Below, piece by piece: positions 59,421 through 64,000 of a stretch of 64,000 nucleotides of DNA; position 1 is the first letter of the stretch, and each line of letters begins with the position of its first letter. The position numbers and the translations under genes were made by a program. Below the pieces are notes generated by a model. The model was not told the origin of the DNA. It saw only the letters and a program-made list of their open reading frames with translations, and made no database searches. The stretch is from Agrypnia vestita (Eukaryota; Arthropoda; Insecta; Trichoptera; Phryganeidae): NCBI GenBank assembly GCA_016648135.1, contig JADDOH010024906.1, forward strand, positions 62,001 through 126,000, written 5' to 3'.

Positions 59421-59521
59421 AAGAGGAAGAGGAAGAGGAAGAGGAAGAAGAAGAAGAAGAAGAAGAAGAAGAAGAAGAAGAGGAAGAGGAAGAGGAAGAG
59501 GAAGAGGAAGAAGAAGAAGAA
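59186..59521 (+). repeat. (AAG/GAG)n purine-only microsatellite
   Basis: About 335 bases almost purely A and G on the plus strand, in triplets, broken by one AAT. The poly-lysine/arginine open frame across it is an artefact. Confidence 0.95.
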
Positions 59522-59551
59522 GTTGCCTGCTATAAATAAGTTAATAATTAT

Positions 59552-59612
59552 TATTTAGGAACCGGCATGTAAAAATAATGTCATTTTTGAGGGTTACAGC
59601 TAGTTATATCAT
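59552..59612 (+). repeat. Short dispersed repeat, second copy
   Basis: TTAGGAACCGGCATGTAAAA ... GTTACAGCTAG, matching 17717-17775. A third, more diverged copy follows at about 59848-59900. Confidence 0.7.
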
Positions 59613-60564
59613 ATTGTTCATAAAGACAAACAAATGACTTACTAATATAATACTCTACCGTACACCCGATAAAAATCGCAGGACATAATTACACCAATAA
59701 TAATAATTTTGTTCTCTGTCTGTCTGTCTGTCTGTAATTTCCGGTAATGGCCGTTATTTCATATATTCATTTATTAATTTTTTTATCCCATCCTCTCTCT
59801 CTCTATTTTCTATACGAATCGACACAATTCCATAGATCTTACTCAAATTAAGAACCCACATGTAAAAATACTTAATTTTTAACGGGTTGTAGCTAATAAA
59901 TATAAATGCAGGGTAGTTTGGTGGCACAACCCTTGCATGTACCCTGAGCCGCTCACTGATTAACGTGTCAAATTCGGTTGCCCGCGCCTCATTAGCGGCT
60001 AGACAGTGTTATTGTTGTAATTCCAGCAAGCAATGGCCGGACATTCGAAATTAGAATAGTTGATCATTGAAGGTTACTGGTAGAAGGATAGTTCAAAGCC
60101 AACACAACTTACAGAAAAATATAGGTAATAAAAAAAATTATATATGTAAATTTGACATTGGGTCTTCAGTTAAACAATGTATCATTTCCAACTGATAAAA
60201 TTATTATCGGGATTATATAATATAATTAAGATTATTGGAATTACATTTGTAAGCAAAATCAGTACATCTACCTCGGTTAATTGAAATCATTCTATTAACC
60301 GTCTATAATAGAATGAATGAAAAAAATATGTGGGAGAGAGAACAAATTTTCAAGTCTTTTCTAATATATAATACGAAGCCGAAGGAGCCATAAAATTTTT
60401 GAGTGTTACAAAGATATTTTAAAATATTTGACGTGCGGATAAATATTTACTTTTTATAATTCCTTTATACTATGACTCTGTATGATGAATAAAATTTTAA
60501 AGTTTTTCTTTTGCCTGTAACAGAATGAATGAAACCTATTGTTTTGTTTATAGTATTTTTGTAA
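59613..60564. other. AT-rich intergenic stretch, no gene recognised
   Basis: Contains a (CTGT)n run near 59717. No coding motif is seen. Confidence 0.4.
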
Positions 60565-60655
60565 ACAATTGTATCCTGACGAAGAGGCCATGGGCTCTGA
60601 AACATGTTGATATTTTTCAATACAAAAGTGGTGAAAACAAGGTTCATTTTTATTA
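60565..60655 (+). repeat. Penelope-type terminus with hammerhead-like core
   Basis: CTGACGA (60576-60582), a stem AGAGGCC / GGGCTCT with one mismatch, GAAAC (60599-60603), then the tail AAGTGGTGAAAACAAGGTT. Confidence 0.55.
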
Positions 60656-63600
60656 ATTATATTAATAAAGTATTTTTGTTTTACCCAGTTTATAATTTAT
60701 CATTTTTGGAATTCAATCAATTCAATCTTTATTCAATATTTATTCAATGTTACAAATGTTTACAATGTTTACAATGTTTACAGTATTTACAGATTTACAA
60801 AATTAAATTAAACTTTGCTGATTGTTGCTGATTATAATGGCAGCAAGTAAATACTAAATTGATTTGACGCCCTGCCGGCTACAGCAGACAGTGCTCTTCC
60901 ATTAATATAATGTTCAAAAATATTTATTATTTATATAACATTTGTGAATCAATCTTATTACCAATTACAATTAAGTAATAGTAATAATTAAATGCTTACA
61001 ATTTAATAATGGTGTTAATTAATTCTATTATAGACAAAGAAATGCGTGTTTAATATTTCGTAATATTCAAGAACTTAATACACCTTCAAACAATTTTTTT
61101 TCCAGTCTTGAACTTCTCAGACAGATATATCAAAAAATTGTCGCTCCATCACGTAATTTAATATAATATCTCCACCGCGTTAAAATGCAAAAATTTCAAA
61201 AAAAGTCAAAAATATCCAGAGTACACTCATTATTCTTAGCCAGTATCCATGCTTCTCGCACATATGTATGCAGTCTGATAAGGGATACTTTTTTGTACAT
61301 ACACAAACTAAATAATTTAGTGGAGACGATCCAAAAAATTCTTATTAGCTTTTGACCAAACCCAAAACAAAAAAATTAACAAAATATCCTGGCTCTAAAT
61401 AAGGGCTTAAAATTTAAAAAAATGTGTAACTTCGCTTAGTTATATTGGTCCTGGAGAAAAATTTTAAAAATAAATTTGAAACACAAGTGGAAAAATAGAG
61501 CGCTATGTTTGTCTCTATGAGAATATATGGGTCTGTGTTGTGATTGCATTTTCTTACATAAATATTGCGCAATAATTCGAAAATATTTTGACAGATTCAA
61601 CGTTGTACGAACTTTTTCGCATTTCTAGTATGTTTTCTTTATTTACAATTAAATTTTGTTTATTTACTTGAAATTGAAAAGATTAAAATAACACATGCAC
61701 ATAGAAGGAAATTCTTTTATTTGTTTACCTTTAAAAAGTGTCGCAAGAAAACTTATCAAAGTTCTACGCACCATTGACGGTGTATTTATCACGTAATGGA
61801 TTCCAAATAAAATATACACGGTAAATATTAAATGAAAAACATATAAACTTCATGATAATATGATAAAAACAGAAAATAATTTACCTGGTTGATCTAGACA
61901 TGAAAAACGCAGCAAGTCGTCAAAGTCGCCTCTGACACTGGAGGCCGATCCGCGGAAAATGTCAACCATAGATTTTGCACGAGAAACGATTCCATAGATC
62001 GATTGGACAGATTGGTTACAATTCTAAAGTGTACCAGAAAAATAATAAGGCTGACAGAATTGGCGCGGTAATTGAGATTCAAACAATTTTTGTATAGTAT
62101 TTTGCTTTGCATTTTTGAAAAATTATTATTCTAAAACTAGTGTATATACGTTAACGCAATTGTCTGGCATTGCCATCTAAATTTACCACTTTTTCTCGTA
62201 ACTTCTCTTGAATTTTGTCACATTTTGGGTATGGAAATGTATCAATTTAAAATTTATTCATTAGTTACATGTATTTTTAATGCATAAATCTTTCTAGAAT
62301 GACTGAAACCAAATTATTTAAAAATTGCTCAAATTTTTAGGTTTATACGACCGTATTGACTTATGACATTTAATAAACCTTGTTATTTTAAATTTTAATT
62401 ATAAAATTGAATATGCTAAAAAAATATTGAATATATATTATTTCCTTGCGGGTAATCGTATTAAATTTATTCTACATTGTACTGATCCGAGAATGTCTGT
62501 TTCTTCTCAGTACTTTTATCATAGTTTGACTATTCTATATAGATAGATTTATATAGATATAAGTACCTACATTTGAATCTGCCTATCTCTCAATTTTATT
62601 GAAATGATTATTAGGGGTGAGGCCCTTCTAAAAGGATTAAAGAGGTATCCTTCAAGCTAGACGGCAGGCATACCATATGCCACACACTCGAGATATTCCA
62701 TAATAATTTACGAATCCCGAATACTAATAGGCTGCGTCCAGCCAAAGCCTTAAAATAAATTTCTCTTGGTATTGGAAAGGGGCAAAAGGTTTAGAATTAT
62801 CCCTTTGTTTAGTGCTACTGATAAATAATGAATAAAGGTTTTCAAGTCGTTCCAATTTTTTAAGGAAATAACTACAATGACGTCTCATTAAAAATCGAAT
62901 AAAACACACTCGAAATTATTGTATGTTCGTTAACTAAAATACATTTATATAAGAGTATTTTGGATTATTTCTCTTATGAAAAACATCTCGGTAAAAGCTT
63001 TGTTATTATAATATACAAAATTATATATATTACATAGAGTAAGTTGCCTTTGCTTTGTCGTTTTCTTGGAAATAATTATTTAATTAGCTTGAATTATAAT
63101 ATGTTATTATATCATGAACACGACGCATTCAATCATTCCAGTGTCGCCTAAAGCGATAATTATATAGGTTGTACGAAAACCTTGTGTACGCTTCTGCAAA
63201 ATTTCTATGGTTTAATAATAATATGGAGCACGAAAGTATAGTATATATATATATATATATATATCCACTAGTTATTTGATAGAAATATAATATGATTTAA
63301 AAATACTAACATTAAATTTAATAATTCAAACATATAAAACTGAGAACCTATTATTTTTACTGAATTGACGTTGGTCGTGACTGTGGAAGGCAAATGAAAA
63401 CACTGGAAATTAATTAGCGATTTATAAATTAGTGATTAATTAATTAATTAATGAACAAAGTCACTTAATACGAATCACACTATTTTGTAAGCTATGAACA
63501 CTTTATTTTCTCTGGGAACACTTTATTTAACATTCGCCAGGTTATTCCATACTTTTATAATATTCGTCTTTATTTATTTCACCACTTAGATAAGATCTCG

Positions 63601-64000
63601 CTTGATTATTTCGCTCGATATCTATCGCTCCAAAACTCCACGACTAGGCACAAGCTCTCCCCTTGCGCGTTTTGTAAAGTAAAGTACATTGTAATAACAT
63701 TTTACGACAATCAAGTTACAAAAAACCCTTTTCATAATCGTGTTATCGATAAAGTTAGGTATGTTACAAAAAAAACTATATTCCAGATATACATATATTA
63801 TTTATTAATATATTTATTGTCACACAAATAGATAGAATATTAAACAACCTGACCAGATATAAAGGATTGCAAGGAAATTTCTCGATATTTATGGGAACTC
63901 TAATTCAACCGAATACTCAAAAATTGATAGTAACAGTAAAAATAAATAATTTCTTAAAACCCCAAAAAAATATATTATAAGAGAACAAGATTTTTTAATA
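60656..64000. other. AT-rich intergenic stretch to the window edge
   Basis: Short (TA)n near 63240-63262 and TTAA-rich runs near 63433. No coding motif is seen in the small open pieces. Confidence 0.4.

Noticed and set aside
59079..59558. Open frame rich in lysine and arginine
   Set aside because: It is a translation of the GAA/GAG microsatellite and has no start context or domain.

Overview
This window looks like nuclear DNA of an arthropod, most likely an insect. It is AT-rich and intron/intergenic-like, crowded with decayed eukaryotic mobile elements (piggyBac, pogo/Tigger-type mariner, Penelope-like, several LINEs, two tRNA-derived SINE families, foldback and MITE-like elements) and satellites. 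Polyadenylation signals and spliceosomal splice sites are visible, and there is no bacterial gene organisation. The species cannot be named from the sequence alone.

The only intact gene I can support is one very long open frame at 11246-16867 (+), about 1,873 codons, clearly richer in G+C than its surroundings. It encodes a three-part NLR/STAND-like protein: an N-terminal alpha/beta-hydrolase (class-3-lipase-like) domain with a Ser-Asp-His triad, a long linker region, a NACHT NTPase with Walker A, Walker B and sensor motifs, and a C-terminal ankyrin array whose last units are almost identical 99-bp tandem repeats. Effector, nucleotide switch and repeat sensor is the plan of plant, fungal and animal innate-immune NLRs. 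I regard this gene as the most interesting object here.

Left flank (1-11.2 kb): a decayed ORF of a recurrent invertebrate multi-copy protein (1-1960, minus); a piggyBac-like element with TTAA target duplication inserted in an older foldback repeat (2557-3910); a complete foldback copy (5203-5715) that runs into a nine-unit satellite of about 250 bp (to 7735); and a Penelope-like relic with RT, GIY-YIG and inverted terminal parts (8035-10580).

Middle (17-31 kb): 3' end of the NLR gene, several near-perfect hairpins, a 2.1-kb TA-flanked pogo/Tigger-like element with a PCNA-box relic (19539-21621), exons of a broken C2H2 zinc-finger gene (21.8-24.2 kb), a palindromic Penelope-type terminus (24.8 kb), and a promoter-like block with three CCAAT boxes and a TATA box (25.9-26.1 kb).

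Right part (31-64 kb): no intact gene. It holds LINE reverse-transcriptase tails (38, 46, 49.7, 51.3, 54.6 kb), tRNA-derived SINEs (42.5, 48.4, 54.8, 56.4 kb), a MITE (42.0-42.4 kb), a 15-unit 70-bp minisatellite (44.76-45.79 kb), a 177-bp near-perfect palindrome (57.3 kb), a long GAA-type purine tract (59.2-59.5 kb), and scattered termini with hammerhead-ribozyme-like cores.
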